The notes under the pieces were generated by a model. It worked only from the letters and a program-made list of their open reading frames with translations, ran no database searches and was not told where the DNA came from. A stretch of DNA of 64,000 nucleotides from assembly GCF_018919395.1 (NCBI RefSeq), contig NZ_JAHLME010000002.1, positions 558,001 through 622,000 on the forward strand, read 5' to 3'. The translations under genes and the position numbers were made by a program. The DNA comes from Geomonas azotofigens (GTDB lineage Bacteria; Desulfobacterota; Desulfuromonadia; Geobacterales; Geobacteraceae). Shown in pieces: positions 44,985 through 54,348 of this stretch. Numbering within the stretch: the stretch's first letter is position 1; each line of letters starts with the position of its first letter.

Positions 44985-46021
44985 GGCTGCGGCGTGATCA
45001 TCACGGTGCCGGGTCCCCCCTCCTCACCTTCCACCCGGCTGGCGAGCTTCAAGAAGTACCCCGCAACCATGAGGTTGGTCTCAAGGTGGCTCGTGACGCG
45101 CGAGGTGCGAAAGAGGGAGCTTCCCGTGCCGCGGGCGAGGTAGAGCACCAGCTGGTCGGCCAGGTGGGGATCGATCGGCTCGCCGCTCTCGTGGTGCTCG
45201 AGAAACTCGCGCGCCACCTCGGCCCCGACCGTTTCCGCGGGTTTGCCCCGCTCCCCCAGGGCGGTGAATCCCGCCACGGCATGCTCGTACTCCCCCTTGA
45301 TGAAGATGAAGGTCCCCTGCCCGTGGATCGCCAGTTCCCGCGTCTCGATGTCCATCGGCAGGCCGCGCTCGAGCCTCCCCTTGAGCCCCGAAAGGGCCGA
45401 CTGGAGCTGCCGATCGGCGATGGCCTTCGGGAGGTTCCCCACGGCGGAGACGATGCGCAGCCGGGTGAGCCGTCCCCTTTCCCGGACCAGGCAGGGGGCG
45501 AGGACCTCGGCCGGCTCAACCGTGCAGGCGACTCTCCCTCCCCCCTTGGGATAGAAACCGAAGGAGCGCGCGGCGGTTTCGCCGCGCACCCCGAGTCGGG
45601 CTACGCTGGGCCAGAAGATCTCCTCGAAGTAGTTCCAGGAAGGGCTGAAGGGGACATGGGTGCCGCCGATCACGGTGACCCGGCTCGCCTTGCGGGCGGC
45701 GAGCAGCGGGGGGATCACGGTCTGGAGCACCAGGGTGGCGGACCCGGCGGTGCCGATATCGAAGCTGTACTCTCCGGGGGTGATGCCGTCGGGAAGGAAG
45801 CTCAATTCCGGCGAGCCGAGCCGGTCCCCGACCACGTTGGCCGACGCGATGGCTGCCGCCGCCTGCACGGCCATCAGGTGCTGGCGCATCAGGCCCGACT
45901 TGGAGCGGTTCTTCCTGATGTTGTAGATGTGGAAGGCCTGGCCGGTCAGGCAGGAGAGGCTCAAGGCGCTGCGCAGCACCTGCCCTCCCCCCTCGCCAAC
46001 GCTGCCGTCGATCTCGATCAT
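44981..46021 (-). CDS. rtcA: RNA 3'-terminal phosphate cyclase
   Basis: A 346-residue cyclase converting RNA 3'-phosphate to 2',3'-cyclic phosphate with ATP. Seen: MIEIDGSVGEGGGQVLRSALSLS (N-terminal motif, key part EGGGQVLR), the signature HVPFSPSWNYFEE, and the catalytic His in IDPHLADQLVLYLA. In E. coli rtcA pairs with rtcB under the sigma54 regulator RtcR; here neither is adjacent and pfk precedes it by 13 bases. It looks intact. Confidence 0.93.
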   Translation of the reverse strand: MIEIDGSVGEGGGQVLRSALSLSCLTGQAFHIYNIRKNRSKSGLMRQHLMAVQAAAAIASANVVGDRLGSPELSFLPDGITPGEYSFDIGTAGSATLVLQTVIPPLLAARKASRVTVIGGTHVPFSPSWNYFEEIFWPSVARLGVRGETAARSFGFYPKGGGRVACTVEPAEVLAPCLVRERGRLTRLRIVSAVGNLPKAIADRQLQSALSGLKGRLERGLPMDIETRELAIHGQGTFIFIKGEYEHAVAGFTALGERGKPAETVGAEVAREFLEHHESGEPIDPHLADQLVLYLARGTGSSLFRTSRVTSHLETNLMVAGYFLKLASRVEGEEGGPGTVMITPQP

Positions 46022-46034
46022 GGTCGCACCGCTT

Positions 46035-47207
46035 TCAGTACAGGAACATCGGCTTGCCGAGTACGTGGCGCACCTTGGGCCGGTACTCGCTGGCGTCGTA
46101 CAGCTCGGCCACGTCCACGCGCTTCTCCCCCTGCATGATGGTGCTGATCGGGATGTGCCGGTAGGTGCCACCCTGCATGGCGACCATGCGCCCCGACATC
46201 CCTTCGGTGATCAGGTCCATGGTCATGTTGGCGTAGTTGTAGGCCACCATCAGGTCCAGCGAATCGGGTGCGCCGCTGCGCATGAGGTAGGAGAGCTGCT
46301 GGTAGATGATGTGGGAGCCGGTCAGCTGCTTCACCGCCTCGCTCAGCACCACGCCGATCCCCCCCAGCTTCTTGTGGCCGTAGGCGTCCTCCTGGCCGTA
46401 CTCGACGATCTGCCCACCCACCATGGACGCCCCTTCCGATATGGTCACCATGGCGTAGTTGCTGCGGTTCCCCTTCTTGTCTTCCTGCAAAAGCAGCGAG
46501 AGCTTCTCGACGTCGAAGGGGACCTCGGAGATGAGCGCGCGGTCCACCCCCGCCAGGTAGGCGGAGATGAGCGAGGTTTCCCCGGAGTTTCTGCCGAAGA
46601 GTTCTACCACCGCGATCCGCTCGTGAGAGCCGGCGCTGGTGCGAAGGTTGTGGATGAAGTTGACGCTCCTCGTGACCGCCGTGGAGAAGCCGATGCAGTA
46701 GTCGGTGCCGAAGACGTCGTTGTCCATGGTCTTCGGGATGGCCACGATGGGGACCCCCTCGCGGTTCAGGCGTTCGGCGTAGCTCAGGGTGTCGTCACCG
46801 CCGATCGGGATCAGCACGTCGATACCCAGGTGCTCCAGGTTGGCGAGGATGTGCGAGGTGAAGTCGTGGTGGTCCGACGCGCCCGGATCGAAGTCGGCGC
46901 CGCGCAGGAAGATGGGGACGTCGGCGGCGGCGACCTTGCCGGGGTTGGTGCGGCTGGTGTGCAGGAAGGTCCCCCCGGAGCGGTCGACGGTGCGTACCGT
47001 GTGGCGGTCCAGCGGCATCACGGCGTTGTCCCAGGTGTCCGGATCGTCCCGGTTGTAGCCCAAAAGCCCTCCCCAGCCGCGCCGGATGCCGACCACGCGG
47101 TAGCCGCTTTCGGAGGCGCGCGCCACCAGGGTCTTCAGGGCCGGGTTGAGCCCCGGCACATCGCCGCCGCCGGTCAGAACGCCTATGGTCTTCTGCCTGT
47201 CTGCCAT
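46035..47207 (-). CDS. 6-phosphofructokinase with PPi-type active-site residues
   Basis: A 390-residue phosphofructokinase. [13 protein letters not shown] opens the protein and TMDNDV holds the catalytic Asp. Two positions that separate donors read as in PPi enzymes: GGDD at 136-139 (Asp139 where E. coli ATP-PFK has Gly) and PKTMDND with Lys159 (Gly in ATP-PFK). Pyrophosphate is therefore the likelier phosphoryl donor, making the step reversible. Some ATP enzymes of the long group also vary here, so this is not certain. A promoter with perfect TATAAT lies upstream; rtcA follows. Confidence 0.9.
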   Translation of the reverse strand: MADRQKTIGVLTGGGDVPGLNPALKTLVARASESGYRVVGIRRGWGGLLGYNRDDPDTWDNAVMPLDRHTVRTVDRSGGTFLHTSRTNPGKVAAADVPIFLRGADFDPGASDHHDFTSHILANLEHLGIDVLIPIGGDDTLSYAERLNREGVPIVAIPKTMDNDVFGTDYCIGFSTAVTRSVNFIHNLRTSAGSHERIAVVELFGRNSGETSLISAYLAGVDRALISEVPFDVEKLSLLLQEDKKGNRSNYAMVTISEGASMVGGQIVEYGQEDAYGHKKLGGIGVVLSEAVKQLTGSHIIYQQLSYLMRSGAPDSLDLMVAYNYANMTMDLITEGMSGRMVAMQGGTYRHIPISTIMQGEKRVDVAELYDASEYRPKVRHVLGKPMFLY

Positions 47208-47246
47208 GGCAATCTCCTTTAATGATCAGCATTAAAAAACTTTCAC

Positions 47247-47274
47247 ATTATACCGGAGCGGACTTTCATTTCAA
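47247..47274 (-). promoter_or_regulatory. Predicted promoter of pfk-rtcA
   Basis: Minus strand TTGAAA (47274-47269), a 16-base spacer, and a perfect TATAAT (47252-47247). The leader to the ATG at 47207 would be about 33 bases and contains TTAATGCTGATCATTAA, an imperfect palindrome. Confidence 0.7.
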
Positions 47275-47302
47275 GGCGGCGCGGATTCCCATTTTGCCAA
47301 AG

Positions 47303-48898
47303 TTATTCCGGAATTTCATCATCCTGACCACTCTTTGCCGGGGTGAGCCGGGAGATGAAGCGGGCCATCTCGGAGGGGAGCATGGGACGGGCGAAGTAGA
47401 AGCCCTGCATGAGCCGGCAGTCGATCGAGGTGAGGAACTCCTTCTGCGCCTCGTTCTCCACCCCCTCCGCGATCGCCTCCATGTCGAGGCACTTGGACAT
47501 GAACATGATGGTGGTGGCGATGGCGGCGTCCTCGGAGGAGGTGACCACGTCGTTCACGAAGGACTTGTCGATCTTCAGGGCCTGGAAATGGTAGTGCCTG
47601 AGGGAGGAAAGGGAGGAGTAGCCGGTGCCGAAATCGTCGATCTGGACGTTGACCCCCATACGCTGCAGCCGCTCCAGGACGCCCACGGCCTCGCTCTCGT
47701 AGACCATGAGCGACTGCTCGGTGATCTCCAGGGTAAGCCGGTCCGGGGGTAGACCGCTGTCGTGCAGCGCCGCCTCGATCGCCCGCTCCAGCTCCTCGTG
47801 GGCGAAGACGGTCGGGGACATGTTCACCGCCACGTTCAGGTCCAGCGCCTCGTCGCGGTACCAGCGCGCCGCCTGCCGGCACGCCTCCCTGAGCACCCAC
47901 TCGGTAAGGGGCCAGATGAGCCCCCCCTTCTCGGCCAAGGGCACGAAACTCGCCGGTCCCAGTTCCCCCAGGTGCGGATGGCGCCAGCGCACCAGCGCCT
48001 CGACCCCGACCACGCGCATGGTGGCGGTGTCGAGCTTGGGCTGGTAGACCAGGAACAGTTCGTCGCGGTTGATGGCACGCAACAGGCCGTGCTCCAGCTG
48101 GATCCTGTGGTCACGCTCCTCGCGCCACTCGCCGCCGTACAGGCAGAAGGTCGAGCGTCCCTGCTGCTTGGCCTGCCCGAGCGCCAGGTCGGCCATCTTG
48201 AAGAGCTGCCCGGGATCGTCGGCGTCGGAGGGGAAGAGGGCGATACCGATGCTGGCGCTGGTTTTCAGGGTCTCCCCCTCCACCTCGACCGGTTCCGACA
48301 ACGCCTCCAGCACGCGCCGGGCCATCAGCGCCGGTCCCTCCGGCATCTCGGGATGGCGCAGCAGCATGGCGAACTCGTCCCCTCCCACCCGCGCCACGAT
48401 GTCCTCGCCGCGCAGGGCGCAGCGGGTCAGGCGGCGCCCGGTCTCGGCGAGCAGGGCGTCCCCGGCGAAGTGCCCGCGCCGGTCGTTGATCAGCTTGAAG
48501 CGGTCCAGGTCGAGAAAGAGCAGCACCACGCTCTCGCGCCGTCTCCTGGCGAATTCGATCGATTGGGCCAGGAAGTCGTCGAAGGCCTGACGGTTGTACA
48601 GACCGGTGAGACCGTCGCGCACCGCCTGTTCCGTGATGCGCAGCTCGCTGGCGCGGTGGCGCGCCTCGATTTTCGCGGTCAGCAGGTAGATGATGGCCGC
48701 CATGGTGAGGACGCCCAGGAGTTCCAGGGCGCCGGAGGCGAAGTGCCTGATACGGGGATGGCCGGCGAGCAGCAGACCGAAGAGGAGGTGGGCCATCAAC
48801 AGCCAGCAGACGCTGGCGAAGATGTAGATGCAGGCGACGGTCGCCGGCGAGAGGCGCCCGACCCAGTCGCGCAGTTTGCCCAACATGCCGCTGTCCAT
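47303..48898 (-). CDS. GGDEF-EAL membrane protein (c-di-GMP turnover)
   Basis: A 531-residue protein with two N-terminal membrane helices (about 17-45 and 54-75). The GGDEF domain has an intact active site (172-176) and an intact inhibitory RxxD (RGED 163-166). The base-contact position in GHFAGD is Asp147, as in c-di-GMP rather than cGAMP synthases. The EAL domain keeps EALVRW, LEITEQ, the DDFGTGYSSL loop, KIDKSFV and EGVEN, so phosphodiesterase activity is also expected. The ATG at 48898 follows TGGAG; the longer upstream frame is not supported. Confidence 0.93.
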   Translation of the reverse strand: MDSGMLGKLRDWVGRLSPATVACIYIFASVCWLLMAHLLFGLLLAGHPRIRHFASGALELLGVLTMAAIIYLLTAKIEARHRASELRITEQAVRDGLTGLYNRQAFDDFLAQSIEFARRRRESVVLLFLDLDRFKLINDRRGHFAGDALLAETGRRLTRCALRGEDIVARVGGDEFAMLLRHPEMPEGPALMARRVLEALSEPVEVEGETLKTSASIGIALFPSDADDPGQLFKMADLALGQAKQQGRSTFCLYGGEWREERDHRIQLEHGLLRAINRDELFLVYQPKLDTATMRVVGVEALVRWRHPHLGELGPASFVPLAEKGGLIWPLTEWVLREACRQAARWYRDEALDLNVAVNMSPTVFAHEELERAIEAALHDSGLPPDRLTLEITEQSLMVYESEAVGVLERLQRMGVNVQIDDFGTGYSSLSSLRHYHFQALKIDKSFVNDVVTSSEDAAIATTIMFMSKCLDMEAIAEGVENEAQKEFLTSIDCRLMQGFYFARPMLPSEMARFISRLTPAKSGQDDEIPE

Positions 48899-48947
48899 GG
48901 TCGCTCCAGGTCCAGCCGGTGAAATGACCGTCTCAGTATAGCGTCTT

Positions 48948-49247
48948 TCAGGTGGTGAGGTAGTAGGTGATCTCGTTGTGCCCGACCAGAAGCTCAAGCC
49001 CGGAGAGGGGCGGTGGAGCGCAGGGAGTCGCTCCCACCTCCTGCAACAGGGGCCAGGCGTGCAGCTGGCACTCCGGGGTGAAGTAGAGGTCGAGTCCCCC
49101 TTCCCCTGCCTCCTTGCGGAACAGGGCCATGGTGCGGGGACCGCCGGCCGAGCGGAAGAGCGCGGTGAAACCCTTCTGGATCGCGGTCGACCTTCCCGCG
49201 GCGACCTCGCCGGCGCTCAGCGAAAGATGGTGCCACTGCATGCTCAT
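48948..49247 (-). CDS. Hypothetical protein coupled to DUF2889
   Basis: A 99-residue soluble protein of unknown family. Its ATG overlaps the stop of the DUF2889 gene (ATGA), so the two are translated together. The sequence has an Ala/Ser/Thr-rich first half and TPECQLHAWPLLQEVGATPC, with two Cys that could pair. No signal peptide or membrane segment is seen. Confidence 0.65.
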   Translation of the reverse strand: MSMQWHHLSLSAGEVAAGRSTAIQKGFTALFRSAGGPRTMALFRKEAGEGGLDLYFTPECQLHAWPLLQEVGATPCAPPPLSGLELLVGHNEITYYLTT

Positions 49248-49714
49248 ACGGCCTCCCCCGTCTTCTTCTCGCCCGGAGGCGTGACGTAGCCGGCGCAGGT
49301 GCCGACCAGTTTCTCGTGGATCGCGTCGAGCATCTCCGCCTCGTCGGTGATCCCGGCGGCGGCGCCCAGGTTCAGGGCGAGCGGCAAGAGTCCCAACAGC
49401 AGGTTGCGCATGTTGCCGCACCCCGTGGCCCCCCCAAGCACAGCGGAAACCTTGCGCTGCAGGCCCCGCCCGATGACGAATCCGGTCAGCCCCGCCATCT
49501 TCGCGGAGACGTTGCGGCAATCCGGGGTGGGGGACCTGCGGAAATCGGCCTCGGCCGAGACGATCTTCATGGTGGCGACCTCGACCCGCACCATCAGGAG
49601 CACGTCGTGGAAGCGGTCCTTCATGGTGGCGGTGAGCAGCGCCGTGCCGTCGGACTGCTTCAACAGGCGGTACGAGATGTCCCTCTGGAAATCTTCCATG
49701 GTGTTCAGTTGCAT
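49244..49714 (-). CDS. DUF2889 domain protein
   Basis: A 156-residue protein that matches the DUF2889 pattern: an N-terminal TMEDFQRDISYRLLKQ, TATMKDRFHDVLLMVRVE, and a Cys-containing C terminus with GGATGCGNMRNLLLG and VGTCAGY. The function is unknown. I start at the ATG at 49714 with GAAAGG before it, rather than the TTG two codons earlier. The partner gene overlaps its stop. Confidence 0.75.
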   Translation of the reverse strand: MQLNTMEDFQRDISYRLLKQSDGTALLTATMKDRFHDVLLMVRVEVATMKIVSAEADFRRSPTPDCRNVSAKMAGLTGFVIGRGLQRKVSAVLGGATGCGNMRNLLLGLLPLALNLGAAAGITDEAEMLDAIHEKLVGTCAGYVTPPGEKKTGEAV

Positions 49715-49915
49715 CGACAATTACCTTTCTGCGCCGCCTCTCGCCCCGCCGCTCTCGGAGCGGGGGGGAGTTGGCTGACTGAGTCATATCGGAGATCGGA
49801 AGCCGTGACAGCGGCCCGGTCGGGGGGAGAGTTTCGCCGCTTGGGCGGGATATGTCAAGCGAAACCCGGGGGAGAAATCCGGCGCAGCCTGGGATGGGCG
49901 CGGGCGATGCGGCCG

Positions 49916-51091
49916 CTACACCCTCTCGAAGATCGCGGCCACCGCCTCGCCGCCGCCGATGCAGAGGGAGACCAGGCCGTAGCGCTTCCGGCTGCGTCTC
50001 AACTCACGCAGCACCGTGGCGATGAGCCGGCCGCCGCTGGCACCGATGGGATGCCCGATGGCGCAGGCTCCGCCGTTGACGTTCACCTTGCGGGCGTCGA
50101 GTCCCAATTCCCTGATCGCGATGAGGGGTACCGCGGCGAAGGCCTCGTTGATCTCGAAGAGCTCCACCTGTTCGAGGTCGAGGCCCGCCCTGGCGCAGAC
50201 CGCCTTGATGGCGCCGACCGGGGCGTCGGTGTAGTGGTCGGGGTGCATGCTCCAGGTGGCGTAGGCGACCAGCCGTGCCTTCGGGGCGAGCCCGAGACGC
50301 TCGACGGCCTCCGCGCCGGCAAGAAGGGCGAAGGCGGCGCCGTCGTTGATGGTGGAGGCGTTGCCGGCGGTGATGGTCCCCTCGTGGCCGAAGGCCGGTT
50401 TAAGGTCCGCCAGCCGCGCCATGTCCGAGCGGAACGGTTCCTCGTCCTCGCCGACCACCTCCTTGCCGTGGCGCCCCTTTTTAACGACCGGTACGATCTC
50501 GTCGGCGAAGATCCCCTCGCTCACCGCCTCCTGCGCCAGCCGGTAGGAGCGCAGCGCGAATTCGTCCTGCGCTTCGCGCCCGAGCGCGTGCCGTTTCACG
50601 GCCTCCTCGGCGATCTCCCCCATGTGCCGCCCCGAGTACGGGTCCTGCAGGCCGTCGTACAGCATCAGGTCCAAGAGCTGCCCGTGCCCCATGCGGTATC
50701 CGTAGCGCGCCTTCTTGAGGAGGAAGGGGGCCTGGGACATGCTCTCCATGCCGCCTGCCAAAACGATCTCCGCGTCACCGAGGGCGATGGCCCCGGCACC
50801 CAGCATGACGGCCTTTAACCCGCTGCCGCAGACCTTGTTGATGGTCATGGCGTGGGTGGTATCCGGGATGCCGGCCCGCCGCATCGCCTGGCGCGCCGGC
50901 GCCTGGCCGCAGCCGCCGGAAAGGACCTGGCCGACGATAACCTCGTCCACCGTTTCCGGGGCGACCCCGCCGCGCTCTAAAAGGGCCTGCAGCACCGGGG
51001 CCGCCAGGGCCGGCGCCTCCAGGTCGGCAAGCGCTCCGCCGAAGGAACCGAAAGGAGTTCTCAAAGCCTCGACCACGAATACCTCTTTCAT
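49916..51091 (-). CDS. Acetyl-CoA C-acetyltransferase (thiolase)
   Basis: A 391-residue thiolase. The active-site Cys lies in NKVCGSGLKAVM (about residue 90), the other catalytic residues in NEAFAAVPL and GGACAIGHPIGASGGR, and the C-terminal Cys in VSLCIGGGEAVA. The biosynthetic type condenses two acetyl-CoA; degradative use in acid or aromatic catabolism is also possible. The ATG at 51091 follows GGGGGAGG. It is alone, with a terminator upstream separating it from the peptidase gene. Confidence 0.93.
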   Translation of the reverse strand: MKEVFVVEALRTPFGSFGGALADLEAPALAAPVLQALLERGGVAPETVDEVIVGQVLSGGCGQAPARQAMRRAGIPDTTHAMTINKVCGSGLKAVMLGAGAIALGDAEIVLAGGMESMSQAPFLLKKARYGYRMGHGQLLDLMLYDGLQDPYSGRHMGEIAEEAVKRHALGREAQDEFALRSYRLAQEAVSEGIFADEIVPVVKKGRHGKEVVGEDEEPFRSDMARLADLKPAFGHEGTITAGNASTINDGAAFALLAGAEAVERLGLAPKARLVAYATWSMHPDHYTDAPVGAIKAVCARAGLDLEQVELFEINEAFAAVPLIAIRELGLDARKVNVNGGACAIGHPIGASGGRLIATVLRELRRSRKRYGLVSLCIGGGEAVAAIFERV

Positions 51092-51265
51092 GCCACCTCC
51101 CCCGGACTGCCCCTCGCCGCAACCGCCCCTCGCCCTGCCCCTTTCCAACGGAGGGGATGTGGAGGGATGCGACAGAAGATCCGGCCAAGTCACGTAAGCG
51201 AATACAATGTACCCGTTTTTCGGCACATCTCCAGCCGCGACTGGCAAAACAGCTGTGCCGCAGGC

Positions 51266-51296
51266 AAAAAAAAGGCAGCCCGGTCGGGCTGCCTTT
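51266..51296 (-). terminator. Terminator after the M24 peptidase gene
   Basis: On the minus strand AAAGGCAGCCC and GGGCTGCCTTT flank a four-base loop, followed by a run of T. It lies 26 bases beyond the peptidase stop and ahead of the thiolase gene. Confidence 0.88.
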
Positions 51297-51321
51297 GGTG
51301 GACGAGGTCAAGTATATAGCG

Positions 51322-52491
51322 TCACAGGTAGACGATGTCGTCGGGGAGGTCGCTCAACCTGACACCACCGCGCTCAGTGACGGCGAAGGTGTTCTCTATG
51401 CCGATGACACCCTTGCCCGGAAAGACGAACTTCGGCTCTATGGCCAAGGTCTGGCCGGCTTTGAGCGCCACCTTGAATCCTTGTGCCAGTACCGGGAATT
51501 CGTCCAGCTCCAGCCCCACCCCGTGGCCGACGAAGCGCGCGTTCTCGCCGGGCGCCCCCATGAAGTGGTCGGAGAGACCGGCCTGCTGCGCCATCTCGGC
51601 GGCCTTTAGGAAGAGCTCCTCGCAGATCGCCCCCGGCTTCAGGTTCTGCGCCAGGTACTCCTGGATGGCGAGCGCGGTCTGGAAGGCCCGCTCAAGCTCC
51701 GGGTCGAGCGTGCCGATCACGAAGAACCTGGTCATGTCGATGATGTAGCCGTTGAAGACGCCGGTGTAGTCGATGAGGATCGGGGCGTTGTCGGGGATGA
51801 GGGCGGCGGAGGCCCCGTGCGGCGAGGCGCTGGACATCCCCTGCCCGGTGACCGCGCCGTCGAAGAAGCCGGTGTCGCCGGCGGTGGCCGAGGAGACCGC
51901 CAGTCCCTGGAACAGCTCCTGGTTGAAGGCGCGCATGCGCACGTACCCCTCTCCCCCCGCCTTTCTCAGCCGGCACTCGAACTCGGCGGCCAGGTCGATT
52001 TCGCGCATGCCGGCCCTCAGAAAGCCGGGGACTTCGCGGAAGACGCCGGACAACTGCTGTCCGCAGTAGCGGATCTGCTCCAGTTCCCACTCCGACTTGA
52101 CCGACCTGATCTCGCGGTTGATGGCGGAGACGTCGACGAAGTCGCGGCCGGGAAGGAGCTTCAGGTAGTAGTTGTACTGCTGTACCGGTGCCACGTCGAA
52201 GGTGAAGCCGACCGTGCGCACCCCCTCCTCGAACTCACCGGGGAACTCCTTGCTGGAAGGAAAGGGGCGGGTGTCTTCGATGCAGCTTTCCTGCTTCCCC
52301 CGGGCGAAGCTCTTCCGGACCCAAAGGCGCGGCTCTCCGGCAGCCGGGACCCAGAGGGTCGAGTTCTGCCGGGTGCCGGAAAAGTAGTAGACGTCGATCG
52401 GGTAGATGAACAGCGCGCCGTCGATATCCTTTTCCCGCAGCGCCTCTTGCAGCCTGGCGATCCTGTGTCGCGATTCCTCCCTGGTCAGCAT
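51322..52491 (-). CDS. M24-family Xaa-Pro aminopeptidase
   Basis: A 389-residue metallopeptidase with a creatinase-like N-terminal domain and a pita-bread C-terminal domain. The metal ligands are in place: Asp in LIDYTGVFNGYIIDMTRFF, His in FVGHGVGLELDEFP, and Glu in AIEPKFVFPGKGVIGIENTF. It removes N-terminal residues ahead of Pro, in the cytoplasm. The start at 52491 has GGGGAGG upstream. A histidine kinase gene lies just upstream with a 26-base gap. Confidence 0.92.
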   Translation of the reverse strand: MLTREESRHRIARLQEALREKDIDGALFIYPIDVYYFSGTRQNSTLWVPAAGEPRLWVRKSFARGKQESCIEDTRPFPSSKEFPGEFEEGVRTVGFTFDVAPVQQYNYYLKLLPGRDFVDVSAINREIRSVKSEWELEQIRYCGQQLSGVFREVPGFLRAGMREIDLAAEFECRLRKAGGEGYVRMRAFNQELFQGLAVSSATAGDTGFFDGAVTGQGMSSASPHGASAALIPDNAPILIDYTGVFNGYIIDMTRFFVIGTLDPELERAFQTALAIQEYLAQNLKPGAICEELFLKAAEMAQQAGLSDHFMGAPGENARFVGHGVGLELDEFPVLAQGFKVALKAGQTLAIEPKFVFPGKGVIGIENTFAVTERGGVRLSDLPDDIVYL

Positions 52492-52517
52492 CCGTCCTCC
52501 CCTGCCGTGTGCCGGCC

Positions 52518-54107
52518 TTAGCCGAGCGTGAAGAAAAAAGTGGCGCCCTTGCCGGGCGCGGCCTCGGCCCAGATGTGGCCGCCGTGGCGCTGGATGATAC
52601 GCTGCACGCTGGCCAGCCCGATGCCGGTCCCCTTGAAGTCATCGGAGTCGTGCAGGCGCTGGAACGGCTTGAACAGGCTCCCGGCACGGCTCATGTCGAA
52701 CCCGGCGCCGTTGTCCCGCACGAAGAAGGCCTCCCTCCCCTGGTGTTGGACGGTACCGAACTCCAACCGGGTCTCCTGCTTTTTGGCCGAGTACTTCCAG
52801 GCGTTGCCCAGGAGGTTGTCCAGCACCACCCGCAGCAGTTGCGGGTCGGCGTCCGCGCGTACCCCCGGCTGGACCACGCACTCAGCGCGGCGCTGCGGGT
52901 CGGAGAGCCTGAGCTCGGCGAGGATCTCCTGGGCCAGCTCGCTCACGTCCACCTGCTCCCGGTTCAGCGAAACGCTGTAGCGGCGCGAAAAGTTGAGCAG
53001 GGTGTCGATCAGGTGGTTCATCTTGATGCTGCCGTTGATGATCTCCTGCACGTACTCCCTGCATTGCGGTTCGAGCTGCTGCCCGTAGAGCTCCATGATC
53101 ACTTGGGCGAAGCCGTTGACGGCGGTCAGCGGGCGCCTCAGGTCGTGGGACACCGTGTAGTTGAACGCCTCCAGCTCCTCGTTGGCGGTCTCGAGTTCCA
53201 TGGCGCGCGCGGAGAGATGGGTGTGCAGCACCTCGATCTCCTCCGCCGCCTGCTTCCTGCGGGTGACGTCGGAGATCATGGCGAAAGAGCCCTGGAATAC
53301 GCCGCTGGCGTCGTGGATCGGCTTGGCCGAGACGCTGGCCCAGACCCTGGAGCCGTCCTTGCGCACCAGGATGGTTTCGTACTGCTCGGAGATGCCGTTC
53401 TCGCGGCTTTTCTGGCGGGCGGCGGTTTCGTCGTGCAGCGCCTTGTCCACGAACTCCAGGAAGGAGCGCCCCATCAACTCGGACACCTCGTATCCCAGCA
53501 TCTCGGCGAACTGCAGGTTCAGGTAGGTGAGGCAGCCGGTGCGGTCAGCGGCGACGATCGATTCCTGGGAGGTCTCCACGATCAACCGGAAGCGGGCCTC
53601 ACTCTCCTTGAGCGCCTTTTCGGCCGCCTTCCACTCGGTGACGTCGACCATGACGGCCAGAGAGCGGGCGATGTTGCCGGCCGCGTCCCGCTCCGCCCCG
53701 GCACTCAGCAGGACATCGATCACCCCGCCGTTCTTCTTGATCAGCTGGTATTCGACGTTGCGGCAAACGCCGGTGCGGAAAAATTCAGGGAGCACCACCT
53801 CGACGGCGTGGCGCCGCGACTCCGGGGTCAGGAAGTCGCTGGAGCGACGGCCGAGCACCTCCTCGCGGCTGTAGCCCAGCACCTCGGTCCAGTAGTTGCT
53901 GACCCCGAGCAGCAGGCCGTCGCGGTCGATGGAGTGCAGCATGACCGGGGTGTCGTTGTAGAGGCAACGGAAGCAGTGCTGGCTTTCGTCCTGCCCCTCC
54001 AAGGCTTTCTGGTGCGCCACCAGCACCCGGCGCAGGTCCGCGTTTTCGGCCCGCAGCCTGGCCACCTCGGCCTGGAGGTCGCCTCCGGTTGTCACTTCGT
54101 CTGTCAT
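52518..54107 (-). CDS. PAS-domain sensor histidine kinase
   Basis: A 529-residue kinase with no clear membrane segment. An N-terminal coiled coil (about 10-40) is followed by two PAS domains (about 45-160 and 168-290), a short coiled coil, a HisKA box (NYTVSHDLRRPLTAVNGFAQ) and an HATPase domain with NLLGNAWKYS, RDNGAGFDM and GTGIGLASV. The AWKYSAKK and phytochrome-like architecture match the light- or redox-sensing kinase family. The first PAS contains HCFRC, a pair of Cys. The cognate regulator is not adjacent. Confidence 0.92.
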   Translation of the reverse strand: MTDEVTTGGDLQAEVARLRAENADLRRVLVAHQKALEGQDESQHCFRCLYNDTPVMLHSIDRDGLLLGVSNYWTEVLGYSREEVLGRRSSDFLTPESRRHAVEVVLPEFFRTGVCRNVEYQLIKKNGGVIDVLLSAGAERDAAGNIARSLAVMVDVTEWKAAEKALKESEARFRLIVETSQESIVAADRTGCLTYLNLQFAEMLGYEVSELMGRSFLEFVDKALHDETAARQKSRENGISEQYETILVRKDGSRVWASVSAKPIHDASGVFQGSFAMISDVTRRKQAAEEIEVLHTHLSARAMELETANEELEAFNYTVSHDLRRPLTAVNGFAQVIMELYGQQLEPQCREYVQEIINGSIKMNHLIDTLLNFSRRYSVSLNREQVDVSELAQEILAELRLSDPQRRAECVVQPGVRADADPQLLRVVLDNLLGNAWKYSAKKQETRLEFGTVQHQGREAFFVRDNGAGFDMSRAGSLFKPFQRLHDSDDFKGTGIGLASVQRIIQRHGGHIWAEAAPGKGATFFFTLG

Positions 54108-54348
54108 AGCAACTCCGGCACTGGACGTAACGTTGGTCTGGATTGTTTACGCCTTGTCGGGCTAGCTGTCAACTGAATTCACCCTGCAAAGTGGCTGGAA
54201 TTGCAAGGCAACCAGACCAGCCGACCATGCCGCGGCGTCCAAGCGCTTTTTTTGTATACAGGGTGCACCCCGCTCTTTATTTCCGGGAAAAAGTCTGCTA
54301 AGGTAGCTGCTGCTTTACGTGCACGTAAACCAGACGAGGAGATTCAGA

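Noticed and set aside
47303-48898. GGDEF-EAL protein as the source of cyclic AMP-GMP for the riboswitches
   Set aside because: The base-contact residue is Asp147, as in c-di-GMP synthases; the known cGAMP-making variants have Ser there.
49316-50818. 500-codon plus frame
   Set aside because: Antisense shadow of DUF2889 and thiolase genes, Gly/Arg/Val-rich with no motif.
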